A DNA stretch of 64,000 bases, taken from Streptomyces actinomycinicus. GTDB taxonomy: Bacteria; Actinomycetota; Actinomycetes; Streptomycetales; Streptomycetaceae. Below are positions 47,739 through 56,830 of this stretch, in pieces. Position 1 is the first letter of the stretch. The number at the start of each line of letters is the position of its first letter. The stretch is from assembly GCF_016741775.1 (NCBI RefSeq), contig NZ_JAERRK010000004.1, positions 310,001 to 374,000 on the forward strand, given 5' to 3'. Under the pieces are notes generated by a model. It was not told where the DNA came from and did no database searches. It saw nothing but the letters and a program-made list of their open reading frames with translations. The translations under genes were made by a program, and so were the position numbers.

Positions 47739-47883
47739 TACTCCAGCTTAGGTTTCCTCCGGTCACAATCAAGGTGGCCTTTTCCTTAGTACTGTCAGGA
47801 CCCACGATTATTAAGATCCATTGTTGTAAGCGCCAATAAAAGCTAACTGGACCTTTCGCTTTTGCTCTGGGCATCGTGGAGGG
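47739..47883. promoter_or_regulatory. AT-rich LysR/EamA divergent promoter
   Basis: The gap is clearly richer in A/T than the rest of the window, notably at 47765-47855 (for example GATTATTAAGATCCATTG). It presumably holds both promoters and the LysR binding site. No exact dyad could be fixed by eye. Confidence 0.55.
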
Positions 47884-48828
47884 GTGCAGACAAGGTTCGT
47901 TTCCCCCTACTTCCTGTCCCCCCGTTTCCTGGCTCTGGCCGGCACGGTCGTGCTGTGGGCGTCCGCGTTCCCGGCGATCCGGGTGGCCGTCGACGGGCTC
48001 GGTCTGGCGGCCCTCTCGCTCCTGCGGCTGGCCATCGCCGCCGTCGCCCTGGTCGCCGTGGCGCCGTTCGCCCGGGTGCGGATGCCGCGCCGAAGGGACC
48101 TGCCGCAGATCGCCCTGTGCGGCCTCACCGGCATGACGGCCTACCAGGTCCTGCTGAACTGGGGTGAGATCCATGTCGAGGCCGGCACCGCGAGCCTCCT
48201 GATCGCCGTCGCCCCCGTGTTCAGCATCCTCCTCGGCAGTGCCTTCCTGACCGAGCCCCTCACACGGAACGTCGTGGCGGGCAGCGTCATCGCCCTCGCG
48301 GGAACCGCCGTCGTCACCCTGGCCGGCGGAGTGTCCGGCTTCACGGCCGCCTCCCTGGTCGTCCTGGCCGCGGCTGTCGTGCAGGGCGTCTACCACACCG
48401 CGTCGAAGCCGCTGCTCCGGCGGTACACCGGCCTGGAGGTCGCCACCTACGCCATGGCAGCCGGGACCGTGTTCGCGCTGCCGCTCGCCCCGGCGACCTT
48501 CCGCACCGTGGGCGACGCCCCGGCGGGCGCACTGCTCGCGGTCGCCTTCCTGGGTCTGCTGCCTTCCGCCCTGGGCTTCGTGATCTGGGGCTACGCCGTC
48601 GCGCGACTGCCGCTGGCCGCGTCCACCGCCGCCCTGTACCTGGTGCCGCCCGTGGCGCTGCTGGTGGCGTTCGTCTGGCTCGGCGAGGTGCCGCACGCGG
48701 TCGAACTGCTCGGCGGTGCCGTCGTCGTGGCCGGCGTGGTCCTGATCAACCACCGCAGGCGCCGCCCGCCCGCGGGCACCGGCGCGCACGCCCACCGGGA
48801 CGCGGACCTGACGTCCGTACATCCATAA
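47884..48828 (+). CDS. EamA/DMT-family membrane transporter
   Basis: A 314-residue protein with about ten membrane helices in two EamA repeats: the first starts with ALAGTVVLWASAFPAIR, the second after about residue 150 with SLVVLAAAVVQGVYHTASK. Members export amino acids or small metabolites. Neighbourhood with a divergent LysR gene suggests effector-induced export. Start GTG 47884 is uncertain: GGAGG lies only two bases upstream, too close for normal use, so initiation may differ. Which compound is carried cannot be told from sequence. Confidence 0.9.
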   Translation: MQTRFVSPYFLSPRFLALAGTVVLWASAFPAIRVAVDGLGLAALSLLRLAIAAVALVAVAPFARVRMPRRRDLPQIALCGLTGMTAYQVLLNWGEIHVEAGTASLLIAVAPVFSILLGSAFLTEPLTRNVVAGSVIALAGTAVVTLAGGVSGFTAASLVVLAAAVVQGVYHTASKPLLRRYTGLEVATYAMAAGTVFALPLAPATFRTVGDAPAGALLAVAFLGLLPSALGFVIWGYAVARLPLAASTAALYLVPPVALLVAFVWLGEVPHAVELLGGAVVVAGVVLINHRRRRPPAGTGAHAHRDADLTSVHP

Positions 48829-48829
48829 C

Positions 48830-48964
48830 CCGCCCTCCGACTTCCTGGGCTCGTGGCCGGACCAGGACGTCCTGCGGGTCGGCACGGGACGACGCGCCCC
48901 GACCGACGCCGAGCGGGCCGGACTGGGCCGACTCGCCGCAAGGCTCCCACTCGTCCCCGGTTGA
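48830..48964 (+). other. Short plus-strand coding-like fragment
   Basis: The frame ending at the TGA at 48962 encodes about 44 residues (contains FLGSWPDQDVLRVGTGRRAP) with good codon bias but no start codon or ribosome-binding site. It may be the 3' remnant of a lost gene. The rest of the 220-bp gap between EamA and ArsR genes holds nothing recognisable. Confidence 0.3.
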
Positions 48965-49048
48965 GCCGTCCGGCGGTTGTGCGCGCCGCGCGGTGCGGTG
49001 GAGGGGCCGGCTCGGCGCCCGCGCCGCGACCGCACCGGCAGTCCGTGC

Positions 49049-49396
49049 TCAGCCGGTGTCGCCGTCGGCCCGCAGCAGGAGGTCGAGCAGCCCCGGGAAG
49101 CGGGCGTCGAACTCCTCGCGGCGCAGGCGGTTCACCCGCCGGGCACCCTCGTCACGCTGCTCGACCAGGCCCGCACCGCGCAGGACCGCGAAGTGGTGGC
49201 TGAGCGCCGCCTTGCCGACCGGTACGTCGAAACTGCCGCAGCTGCGCGTCCAGTCGGCGGAGCCGGCCAGCTCACGGATCAGCTGGAGGCGCACCGGGTC
49301 GGCGACGGCGGACAGCGCGGTCAGGACGGACACCTGCGCGGGGTCCGTGTGGACCGGCGCCGCGCGGTGACCGCCGTGCTCGGCCTGCTTCGGCAT
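49049..49396 (-). CDS. ArsR-family winged-helix regulator
   Basis: A 115-residue regulator. The winged helix spans about residues 25-95 with [18 protein letters not shown], the recognition region VGKAALSHHFAVLRGAGLV and wing QRDEGARRVNRL. The cysteine box ELCVCDL of metal-sensing ArsR proteins is missing, with only CGSFDVPVG in its place, so a non-metal signal is likely. It is divergent from the quinone oxidoreductase gene at 49546, which it probably represses through the repeated GTGTTCG sites between them. Confidence 0.88.
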   Translation of the reverse strand: MPKQAEHGGHRAAPVHTDPAQVSVLTALSAVADPVRLQLIRELAGSADWTRSCGSFDVPVGKAALSHHFAVLRGAGLVEQRDEGARRVNRLRREEFDARFPGLLDLLLRADGDTG

Positions 49397-49460
49397 GACC
49401 CTCTCCTCGTCCTGCCCGGGCCCGGCGGGATCGCCCCGCAGCGCTCCGGTCGCTTGCCAA

Positions 49461-49510
49461 GTGTTCGATGGGCATCATACAGTTCATGGTGTTCGCTTTT
49501 CATTGAACAC
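49461..49510. promoter_or_regulatory. Repeated GTGTTCG / TGAACAC sites between ArsR and oxidoreductase genes
   Basis: GTGTTCG occurs at 49461-49467 and 49489-49495, and the inverted TGAACAC at 49504-49510. The last two form a dyad. Their place between divergent genes suits an ArsR-type operator. Confidence 0.5.
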
Positions 49511-49545
49511 TCCGGCTCAGTCCCGGACACACTGCGGAAGGGCGC

Positions 49546-50532
49546 GTGCTGCTGATGCGTGCGGTCGAGTTCCACGAGTACGGCGGTCCCGAGGTGCTGA
49601 AGGTCGTGACGGCCGAGGTCCCCGAGCCCGGTCCTGGGCAGGTGACCATCGACGTGGCCTACACGGGCGTGAACTTCGCGGATCTCAAGGCGCGCGCCGA
49701 GGGGTACCGGGTGACGGCGCTGCCCTTCCGGCCGGGCCTGGAGGTCTCCGGACGGATCCGGGCCGTCGGCACGGGGGGCGAGGAGCTGCGACCGGGGCAG
49801 GAGGTGGTCGCGCTCGTCGACAGCGGCGCCTACGCGGAGGTGGTGCTCGCCGGTGCGGCCACCGTCTTCCCCGTTCCCGAAGGCCTGGACCTGCGCACGG
49901 CCGCCGCGCTGCCCACCGTCCTGCCCACGGCCCACGCCCTGCTCCACGAGGTGGGCCGGCTGCGCGCGGGCGAGACCGTCCTGGTGCACGGCGCGGCCGG
50001 CGGAGTCGGCACGGTCACCGGGCAGCTGGCCCGGGCTGCGGGCGCCGGTGCCGTGTACGGCGTGGTCTCCTCACCGGACAAGGCCGACTACGTCCGCCGG
50101 CACGGTTACGACGAGGTGTTCACCACGGACTCCTTCGCCGACGACGCCCGCCGCGCCACCGGCGGCCGGGGCGTCGACCTGGTGCTGGACCCGATCGGCG
50201 GCGAGACCCTCCGCCGCGGCCTCGACGCACTGGCCGTCTTCGGACGCCTGGTGTCCTTCGGCAACGCGAGCGCGGCCGAACCGTGGCACGTCGGACAGCC
50301 CGAGCTGTACCCGCAGGGCCGCTCCGTCGCGGGCTTCTCGATCCTGACCCTCGCCGGGACGGCACCCGAGGCGCTGCGCTCGCTCGCCGAGCGCGCCTTC
50401 CGCACCGCCGCCGACGGCACCGTACGTCTCCCGGTGACCGCGGAGTTCCCGCTGACGGAGGCGGCCGCGGCACACCGCCTGCTGGGCGGGCGCACCTCCA
50501 CGGGCAAGCTGCTCCTGCGGACCGCCGGCTGA
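49546..50532 (+). CDS. NADPH:quinone oxidoreductase-like MDR dehydrogenase
   Basis: A 328-residue medium-chain dehydrogenase/reductase without the structural zinc cysteines. N-terminal YGGPEVL and PGQVTIDV are typical, and the cofactor region reads VLVHGAAGGVGTVTGQLA near residue 150. Such enzymes reduce quinones or enones with NADPH. GTG 49546 is preferred because GGAAGGG lies at proper distance; ATG 49555 would be too far. Control by the divergent ArsR gene is likely, so it may respond to electrophiles or oxidants. Confidence 0.9.
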   Translation: MLLMRAVEFHEYGGPEVLKVVTAEVPEPGPGQVTIDVAYTGVNFADLKARAEGYRVTALPFRPGLEVSGRIRAVGTGGEELRPGQEVVALVDSGAYAEVVLAGAATVFPVPEGLDLRTAAALPTVLPTAHALLHEVGRLRAGETVLVHGAAGGVGTVTGQLARAAGAGAVYGVVSSPDKADYVRRHGYDEVFTTDSFADDARRATGGRGVDLVLDPIGGETLRRGLDALAVFGRLVSFGNASAAEPWHVGQPELYPQGRSVAGFSILTLAGTAPEALRSLAERAFRTAADGTVRLPVTAEFPLTEAAAAHRLLGGRTSTGKLLLRTAG

Positions 50533-50671
50533 CGGCCGTACGGCACGACAGCGGGTCCCTCCGGAGGCCGAGGGCACCCGCCGGCGGCCGGAGCGTCCTC
50601 CGAGCGCGGGCGTCGGGAACCGGGCGCAGGGCGTTGGTAGTCTCCGCCTCTGCGACGACGGGAGACGACCG

Positions 50672-51061
50672 ATGGTGGAAGCGGGGCCGCCGAGCCCTCC
50701 GAGACCCTGGTCCAGAGGAATGCTGTCCGGGGTCCTCGCCGGGGGCCTGGCGTCGGTGGCCTCCACCGCCACCATCGGGAGGGTCTGGGCGGCGTGCGAC
50801 ATCGGCGCCGGCGCGGGGGCCGACAGCGCGACCCTGCTCTTCCTCGCCCCTGTCATATGGGTCGCCGCAGCCGTGCCGTGGGTCGTCCTGCACGGCACTC
50901 TGGGACGACGTCACCCCAGGGCGGCGCTCACCGCGGGGCTCGCCTTCACCGTGTGGTTCACGTGGTTCCTGGTGACATGGCTCGGCATGGCGGACTCCTA
51001 CCCCGCCCCGGTGTGCCCGGGCAACGTCCCGCCCTGGTGGCCCGGTTTCATCCCCGTGTAG
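50672..51061 (+). CDS. Small membrane protein of unknown function
   Basis: A 129-residue protein with about three hydrophobic segments: MLSGVLAGGLASVASTA (about 17-35), LLFLAPVIWVAAAVPWVVL (about 55-74) and LTAGLAFTVWFTWFLVTWLG (about 86-105). The C-terminus is rich in Pro and Trp. A good ribosome-binding site (GGGAG) precedes ATG 50672. I do not recognise the family. It is flanked by genes on both strands and shows no operon. Confidence 0.65.
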   Translation: MVEAGPPSPPRPWSRGMLSGVLAGGLASVASTATIGRVWAACDIGAGAGADSATLLFLAPVIWVAAAVPWVVLHGTLGRRHPRAALTAGLAFTVWFTWFLVTWLGMADSYPAPVCPGNVPPWWPGFIPV

Positions 51062-51093
51062 CGCCTCGTACCGCCCCGGAACTGCCCTCGTGC

Positions 51094-51990
51094 TCAGGCG
51101 GAGGGCGGGCCGGCGGGGCCGAAACTGGCGAAGTAGGCGGCTGCCATGTCCTCGTCGGCGTGGCCCTGCGCGGCGGCACGTTCCAGGCGCTCCGCACTGG
51201 CGGCGGCCACGTCCAGGCGCACCCCGTACCGCTCGGCCGCCCGGACGATGAGCCGGGCGTCCTTGGCGGCCGTGTCCACCGCGAACTGCGCCGGGGACAG
51301 CCGGTCCTCGAGGATCAGTCCCGACTTGGCGCGCAGGTACGCCATGTCCAGCGCGCCGCCGTCGATCACGTCGAAGAAGTTCTGCGGGTCGACGCCGAGC
51401 GCCCGGGCCAGGGCCAGGACCTCTCCGGTCGCCGCGGTGGCCGCGATGACCCAGCTGTTGGCGACGAGCTTCAGGCGGGTCGCGGTGCCGGCCGCGCCGT
51501 CCTCGCCGGTCCACACGGTCCGGTCACCGACCGCCTCGAACACCGGACGCACGGTGTCACGGTGCTCGCCCGGCCCCGCGGCCAGCACGACGAGCCGGCC
51601 GGCCTCGGCGGGCTGGCGGGTGCCCAGCACCGGCGCGTCGAAGAACACCAGGCCGTGCTCGCGGGCGAACGCGGCCAGGTCTTCGAGGCCTTCGAGGCCG
51701 GCCGTCGTGGACTGCACCCAGACGGCGCCGACGCGCAGCGCGGGGGCGGCCTCGCGCATCACGTCCAGGGCGGCCGGACCGTCGTAGAGCATGGTGAGCA
51801 CGACGTCCGCGCCCTCGACGGCCTCGGCGGGCGTGCCCGCGACGTGCGCGCCGTCGGCGGCGAGCGGTTCGGCCTTGGCGCGGGTGCGGTTCCAGGCGCG
51901 TACGGAGTGTCCGGCCCGCAGGAGGTTGCGGGCCATCGCGGCGCCCATGATGCCGGTGCCCAGGACGCTCACGGTGAGTCTGTCGGTCAT
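51094..51990 (-). CDS. NAD(P)-dependent beta-hydroxyacid dehydrogenase family enzyme
   Basis: A 298-residue enzyme of the 3-hydroxyisobutyrate dehydrogenase / imine reductase superfamily. The cofactor loop is VLGTGIMGAAMARNL near residue 9, the substrate region is DAPVLGT in place of the typical DAPVSGG, and the catalytic Lys lies in TRLKLVANSW near residue 170. Asn-Arg after the second strand (WNRT) suggests NADP. Substrate is unknown. ATG 51990 begins at the cofactor strand. Confidence 0.9.
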   Translation of the reverse strand: MTDRLTVSVLGTGIMGAAMARNLLRAGHSVRAWNRTRAKAEPLAADGAHVAGTPAEAVEGADVVLTMLYDGPAALDVMREAAPALRVGAVWVQSTTAGLEGLEDLAAFAREHGLVFFDAPVLGTRQPAEAGRLVVLAAGPGEHRDTVRPVFEAVGDRTVWTGEDGAAGTATRLKLVANSWVIAATAATGEVLALARALGVDPQNFFDVIDGGALDMAYLRAKSGLILEDRLSPAQFAVDTAAKDARLIVRAAERYGVRLDVAAASAERLERAAAQGHADEDMAAAYFASFGPAGPPSA

Positions 51991-52321
51991 GACGTCAACT
52001 TCCTGACGGGTGCGGGGGCTCGGGGGCCGGGCGTGCCCCGCGGGACGCGGGGCACACCGCTGGTGGAACGGCACCGGCCGGCGGTCCGGTCGGAGCGGCG
52101 TCGGGCCCGGCCGGCCGGCACCGGCTGGTGGTGTTCGGATCTCGGGTTCGCCGGCGGGCCGCCCGGCCCGCGTCCCCCGAGGGAATGCGGACCGTCCACC
52201 GGGAAAGATCTTCCACCCGTCGGGCGTGCGAAACGTCGTGGCGCTCCTCCGCCGTGCCGTCGCACGAGCGCCCCGGACATCCTCGGAACCCGCTCGCACC
52301 GACGTCGTGGACGTCGACGGC
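51991..52321. other. 331-bp gap without a supported gene
   Basis: It lies upstream of the dehydrogenase gene and downstream of the protease stop. Short open frames on both strands lack ribosome-binding sites and known domains. The dehydrogenase promoter must lie here, but no clear element was seen. Confidence 0.5.
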
Positions 52322-53560
52322 TCACGTACGGCCCGCGCCGTCGTCCGCCTCGCCCGGCGACGTCGCCGGAAGGTCCGAACCGGACTCGGGCCGCTCGGGC
52401 CGGACCGGCGGAACGGAGGTGGCCGGGCCGGGCTGTCCCGCCGGGAAAACGGCGACGACCGCACCGTGCCCCGGCACCTCGCCCCCGGCTCCCTGCCCCA
52501 AGTGACCGGCCCACACCGGCCCGACGCCCGCACCCGGCCCCGGCCGGCCGGCCCACACGGGCGGTACGGGTGCGCCGGCTGCCGGGTGTCCCGGCCACGG
52601 CGGCGGCACGGGGTGGCCGTAGGCGTACGGATACGGCCAGGCGGTGGCCGTCGGCTTCGGTGCCGGGGCCGTCCGCTCCAGCCGGCGGCGGCGCAGCCAC
52701 CACGTCACGGCCGCCGTGTACAGCAGGATGCTCAGCACGTCGAGCACGACCACCTGCCAGGGCGCGTCGGCCGCGGTCTCGTCGCTCGCCAGCCCGTCGA
52801 CGACGGCGGCCGAGACGCCGAAGGCGAAGAGGTTGTTGACCGTGTGCAGTGCGATGGACGCCTCGAGTCCGCCCGTCCGCCAGGTGAGCCAGCCCGCGCA
52901 CGCCCCGAACACCACCAGATCGGCGAAGCCCCAGGGCGTACCCCAGCCGTGGGCGGCGGCGAACAGAACGGCCTGGGGCAGGAGCGCGGCCCACGGCGAG
53001 CGCAGGAACGCCCCGGCGGTCTGGGTCAGCCAGCCACGGAAGACGTACTCCTCGGCGGCGGCCTGGAACGGCACCAGCACCAGCAGCATGGCGACGGCCC
53101 GCCCGAAGGCCGGCCAGCCCACCCACTGGCTCTGCGGCTCGCCGTCCCCGGGCAGCAGGAACATGCCGCCCATCGCCAGGGCCACGATCGGCAGTGCGGT
53201 CAGCACGCACAGCGTCAGCCAGCGCCATCGAAGCCGCCCGGTCACGGAGGAGACCGAGCCGGCCGGACGCCCGCCGGTCCACCGCACGACCAGCAGCACG
53301 ACCGGTATCCCCAGCGCGAGGCTGAGCAGGTCCAGGGCGGTGTCCGGGGCGGGGCCGAACTCCGGCCAGCCGTCGGCGTCCTGCGAGTACCCCAGCGCGG
53401 CGCCCAGGGCCGCGCAGACGATCATGAAGAGGACCAGGGTCACCACGTACCCCACCGCCACGACCAGGGTGCCGAGCAGCGGGCGCCACCACCGGTACTG
53501 CGGTGCGAGGCGGGCCAGACGGTGGTACGGGAGCTGCTCGTCGAGCGGTGGCTGTGTCAT
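52322..53560 (-). CDS. CPBP-family intramembrane glutamic protease with proline-rich tail
   Basis: 412 residues. About eight membrane helices fill the first 300 residues. The CPBP (Abi/CAAX) catalytic motifs are AAEEYVFRGWL (EExxxR) near residue 165, a His in LFAAAHGWG and HTVNNLF. The last about 110 residues are a Pro/Gly-rich, disordered tail with repeated PPVWAG-type segments, likely cytoplasmic. Such proteases cleave membrane-bound substrates or protect against peptide toxins. ATG 53560 is the start; the longer frame adds no conserved sequence. Function here is unknown. Confidence 0.88.
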   Translation of the reverse strand: MTQPPLDEQLPYHRLARLAPQYRWWRPLLGTLVVAVGYVVTLVLFMIVCAALGAALGYSQDADGWPEFGPAPDTALDLLSLALGIPVVLLVVRWTGGRPAGSVSSVTGRLRWRWLTLCVLTALPIVALAMGGMFLLPGDGEPQSQWVGWPAFGRAVAMLLVLVPFQAAAEEYVFRGWLTQTAGAFLRSPWAALLPQAVLFAAAHGWGTPWGFADLVVFGACAGWLTWRTGGLEASIALHTVNNLFAFGVSAAVVDGLASDETAADAPWQVVVLDVLSILLYTAAVTWWLRRRRLERTAPAPKPTATAWPYPYAYGHPVPPPWPGHPAAGAPVPPVWAGRPGPGAGVGPVWAGHLGQGAGGEVPGHGAVVAVFPAGQPGPATSVPPVRPERPESGSDLPATSPGEADDGAGRT

Positions 53561-53740
53561 GCCGTCAGCCTGCCCAACGACGCCCCCGCACGCCATCCGC
53601 CCCCGGCATGAGCGGTGTCTCTACCTCTGGTTGGGGCGTCTGCCTCGCCGGCCGGGCCGCCCTCTGTCTCCGGTGGGGGACGGATCTCGCCCCCGGGGCC
53701 GGTGCCTGCCGTCCGGGCCGGCTCTAGGCTCGTCGGCGAC

Positions 53741-56092
53741 ATGGAGACGATACGCAACTGGCTGCTGCCCCTGCTGCTGGTGGCCGCGCAGGGCATCCTG
53801 CTGTGGCCCGGGTTGGGCCCGGACGGCACACCCGGCGGGGCTGCCCTCGCCGGCGTACTGTGCGCGCTGGCCGTCGAGACGGTCGCGCTGGGGCGGCGCC
53901 GGACGGCCCCCGTGCGGGTGCTGGCCGCGACCCTGGCCGCCGTGGTCCTCGGCGGACTCGCCTGGCAGGACGGCTATGTCGGCCTGGGACCGCTGATCGC
54001 GCTGTACTCCGTCGCGGTCCGCTGCCCGCTGCCGGTGACGGTGCGGGCGCTCGCCGCCACCGTGGGCGTCGAGTGGCTGCTGGCCGCCGTGCAGGAGGGC
54101 CTGCGCGCCTCGCTGCTGTCCCTCATGCTGATCAGCCTCGGCACGTACCTGCTGTGCGCGGGGCTCGGTGAGGCGCGGCGGCAGTGGCTGGCGGGCCGGC
54201 TCTCGGCGACCCGGCGGCTGGCCGGCGCGGAGCACGCCCGGCGGCTGGCGGGCGACCAGGAGCGCCGCCGGCTGGCCCGGGAGCTGCACGACGTGAGTGC
54301 CCATCACCTCACGTCGGTCGTGGTGACCGTGGACGCCGCGCGCCGGCTCGGCGACTCCAGGCCCGCCCTGGCCGCCGAGGCCCTGTCGTTCGCGGAGCGC
54401 ACGGGTACCGAGACCCTGACGGCGTTGCAACGGCTCGTCGGACTGCTGCGGGACGCCGACCGGCCCGACCACCGGCCGATGAGCGGCCGGATCGAGGAAC
54501 TGGTGGCGGGCTTCGGCCGGTTGGGCCGGCCGGTGACCGCGCGGCTCCCGGACGACCTGGCCGGTCCGTCGGCCGAGGCGATCCAGGGGATCGTCCGTGA
54601 GGCCCTGACGAACGCGTTGCGGTACGCGCCCGGCGCCGCCGCCGAGGTGCTGGTGCGGCGGGTGAACGGGCTGCTCGAACTGACCGTGGAGAACGCGCCG
54701 CCGCGCAGCGCGCCGCAGGGTGCCGGTGGTCTCGGCGCGGGACGCGGGGTGACGGGGATGCGGGAACGGGCCGCGGCGGCCGGTGGCGAGCTGACCGCCG
54801 GGCCCACGCCGGAGGGCGGCTGGCGGGTCCGTGCGACGCTGCCGGACGGGGCCGAGCCGCAGCGGCAGCTGGAGGACGCCTGGCGGCGTGACGTCCTGCG
54901 GGAGCAGCGGTTCGCCGATCCCGCGCTGGCGTCGGCCGCGTGGGTCCTGCCGCTGTCGTGCGCGCTGGCCGTCGCCGAGGACTGGTCGCCCGGTGCCCGG
55001 CACGCCGCGCTGCCTGCGCTGCTCGCCGTGACCGCGCTGCTGGCGGTGCACGCGCTGCCGCTGGTGTGGCGCAGGCGTGCCCCGTGGTCCGTGTTCCTCG
55101 CGGTCATGGCGACGGCCTGGCTGGGGCCGTCGGCCGTCGTCGCGCTGCGGCTGCCGTCCCAGGTGGCGGAGTTCCTCCTGTGCGGGACGCTGGTGGAGGT
55201 CCTGGCGGTGTATGCGGTCGCCGCGTACGGGCAGGGGCCCGGGCGCACATGGCCCGCGCCGGCCGTGAGCGCGCTCGGGGCGGCCTGTGCCGTGACGGCG
55301 GTGGCGTGCGCCGACGGCTCGGTGGGGGGCGAGCCGGCGGGCCCGGCCGACTTCGTCCTGCTGCCCTTCTTCCTCTGCGCCCTGCTGGCCCCGCTGTTCG
55401 CCGCCGTCTGGGGTGCCGGTCTGCTCGTGCGGCGCCGCCGGCTGCGGGCCCTGGCCTACGACGAGTTCGCGTGGGCCAGCTCGATGTGGCAGGCGGGCCG
55501 GGCGGCCGAGGCCGAGCGGCAGCGGCTGGCCGCCTCGTTGCGCGATGCGGTGCTGGAGCGGACCCGGGCGCTCGTCGGCGCGGCCCGGCGAGGTGACCTG
55601 GACGAGGTGGCCGGCGCGGCCAGGGGGGCGCTGGGCGCGATGCGCGAGATGCTGCACGGCCTCGGTCACGGCGAGGACGAGGGCCCCGCCGGCCGGCTCA
55701 GTCCCTCGCCGACCGCCGCCGACCTCGAAACGCTGTGCCGGACGCTGTGTTCCGCCGGCCGGGACGTACGGCTGCGGGGGCTGGCCGAGGCGGCCCGGGA
55801 TCTGCCGCCGTCCGTGCAGGTCTCGGTGTACCGGATCGTCGAGGCCGCGCTCGGTGCGGGCGACCTCGGGCCGGCGCGGGTGACCCTGCGGCGGCGCCGC
55901 GGCACCCTGCGGATCACGGTGACGGGGGTGCGGCTGGCCGTCGCGGGTCCGGTCGCCGAGCGCCTGCGGGTGCAGGTTGCCGCGGGTGAGGGCCGGATCC
56001 TGTGCGAGCCGGCCGGTACCCTACGGGTGTCGTTGCCGGCCGGAGCCGTTCCGGCTCCCGTCCAGGAGGTGTCCCCGTCGCCGTACGCGTGA
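53741..56092 (+). CDS. Double-length HisKA_3-type sensor histidine kinase
   Basis: 783 residues. The first half has about five membrane helices, then ARELHDVSAHHLTS with phosphoacceptor His183 and an ATPase domain with REALTNALRYAPG. From about residue 400 a second set of helices follows, and then a second kinase-like core in which the His position reads AASLRDAVLER, so it cannot be phosphorylated there; its ATPase part is weakly kept. This looks like a fused duplicate with a degenerate second half. ATG 53741 begins the first helix; the site upstream is weak. Its stop overlaps the regulator start (GTGA at 56089-56092). Confidence 0.85.
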   Translation: METIRNWLLPLLLVAAQGILLWPGLGPDGTPGGAALAGVLCALAVETVALGRRRTAPVRVLAATLAAVVLGGLAWQDGYVGLGPLIALYSVAVRCPLPVTVRALAATVGVEWLLAAVQEGLRASLLSLMLISLGTYLLCAGLGEARRQWLAGRLSATRRLAGAEHARRLAGDQERRRLARELHDVSAHHLTSVVVTVDAARRLGDSRPALAAEALSFAERTGTETLTALQRLVGLLRDADRPDHRPMSGRIEELVAGFGRLGRPVTARLPDDLAGPSAEAIQGIVREALTNALRYAPGAAAEVLVRRVNGLLELTVENAPPRSAPQGAGGLGAGRGVTGMRERAAAAGGELTAGPTPEGGWRVRATLPDGAEPQRQLEDAWRRDVLREQRFADPALASAAWVLPLSCALAVAEDWSPGARHAALPALLAVTALLAVHALPLVWRRRAPWSVFLAVMATAWLGPSAVVALRLPSQVAEFLLCGTLVEVLAVYAVAAYGQGPGRTWPAPAVSALGAACAVTAVACADGSVGGEPAGPADFVLLPFFLCALLAPLFAAVWGAGLLVRRRRLRALAYDEFAWASSMWQAGRAAEAERQRLAASLRDAVLERTRALVGAARRGDLDEVAGAARGALGAMREMLHGLGHGEDEGPAGRLSPSPTAADLETLCRTLCSAGRDVRLRGLAEAARDLPPSVQVSVYRIVEAALGAGDLGPARVTLRRRRGTLRITVTGVRLAVAGPVAERLRVQVAAGEGRILCEPAGTLRVSLPAGAVPAPVQEVSPSPYA

Positions 56093-56748
56093 TCGTCGTG
56101 GACGACCAGGCCGTGGTCCGGGCCGGGTTCGCCGCCATCGTGGACGCCGAACCCGATCTGACCGTGGTGGCCGAGGCCGGTGACGGGGCGACGGCGGTGT
56201 CCCTCGCCGCCGCGGAGGGGGCCGACCTCGTCCTGATGGACATCCGGATGCCGGGGATGGACGGACTCACCGCGACCCGGCTGATCACCGCCGTCGAGGG
56301 CGGGCCACGGGTACTGGTGCTCACCACCTTCGACCTGGACGAGTACGTGTACGAGGCGCTGCGCGCCGGCGCCTCGGGGTTCCTGCTGAAGGACGCGCTG
56401 CCCGAGGAACTGCTGTCCGCGATCCGGGTCGTGGCAGCCGGCGAAGGCATCCTGGCGCCCGCCGTGACCCGCCGGCTCATCGACGCCTTCGCCCGCGGCG
56501 CCCCGCCCCCGCCCCCGGCGTCCGGAGTGCTCGAGCAGCTGACGCTGCGGGAGCGGGAAGTGCTGCTGAAGATCGCCTCGGGGCTGACCAATGCCGAGAT
56601 CGGCGCCGAACTCGGCGTCACCACGGGCACGGTCAAGAGTCATGTGAACGCCCTGCTGTCCAAACTCGGCCTGCGTGACCGGGTCCAGGTGACGATCCTC
56701 GCCTACGAGAGCGGACTCGTCAGCCCGGGCGGGGCCGGCCGGCCCTGA
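56089..56748 (+). CDS. NarL/FixJ-type response regulator
   Basis: A 219-residue partner of the kinase directly upstream, coupled through the GTGA overlap. The receiver has VVDDQ near residue 5, the phosphorylation Asp in VLMDIRMPGMDG near 52 and Lys in FLLKDAL. The GerE helix-turn-helix begins LTLREREVLLKIASGLTN and includes VTTGTVKSHVNALLSKLG. GTG 56089 is preferred for coupling, although GGAGG lies rather far upstream; the longer frame from 56002 is a shadow of the kinase end. Target genes are unknown. Confidence 0.92.
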   Translation: MIVVDDQAVVRAGFAAIVDAEPDLTVVAEAGDGATAVSLAAAEGADLVLMDIRMPGMDGLTATRLITAVEGGPRVLVLTTFDLDEYVYEALRAGASGFLLKDALPEELLSAIRVVAAGEGILAPAVTRRLIDAFARGAPPPPPASGVLEQLTLREREVLLKIASGLTNAEIGAELGVTTGTVKSHVNALLSKLGLRDRVQVTILAYESGLVSPGGAGRP

Positions 56749-56830
56749 CCGCGCGCCGTCCGCCGCGGCCGCGCAGGACGGTGTCCGTTCACCGCCGGTG
56801 ATACCCCCGGCGTTCGGGTGGGATGGAGTC

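Noticed and set aside
46326..47789. 487-residue plus-strand open frame opposite LysR
   Set aside because: No domain and opposite to a LysR gene with an intact helix-turn-helix and effector domain.
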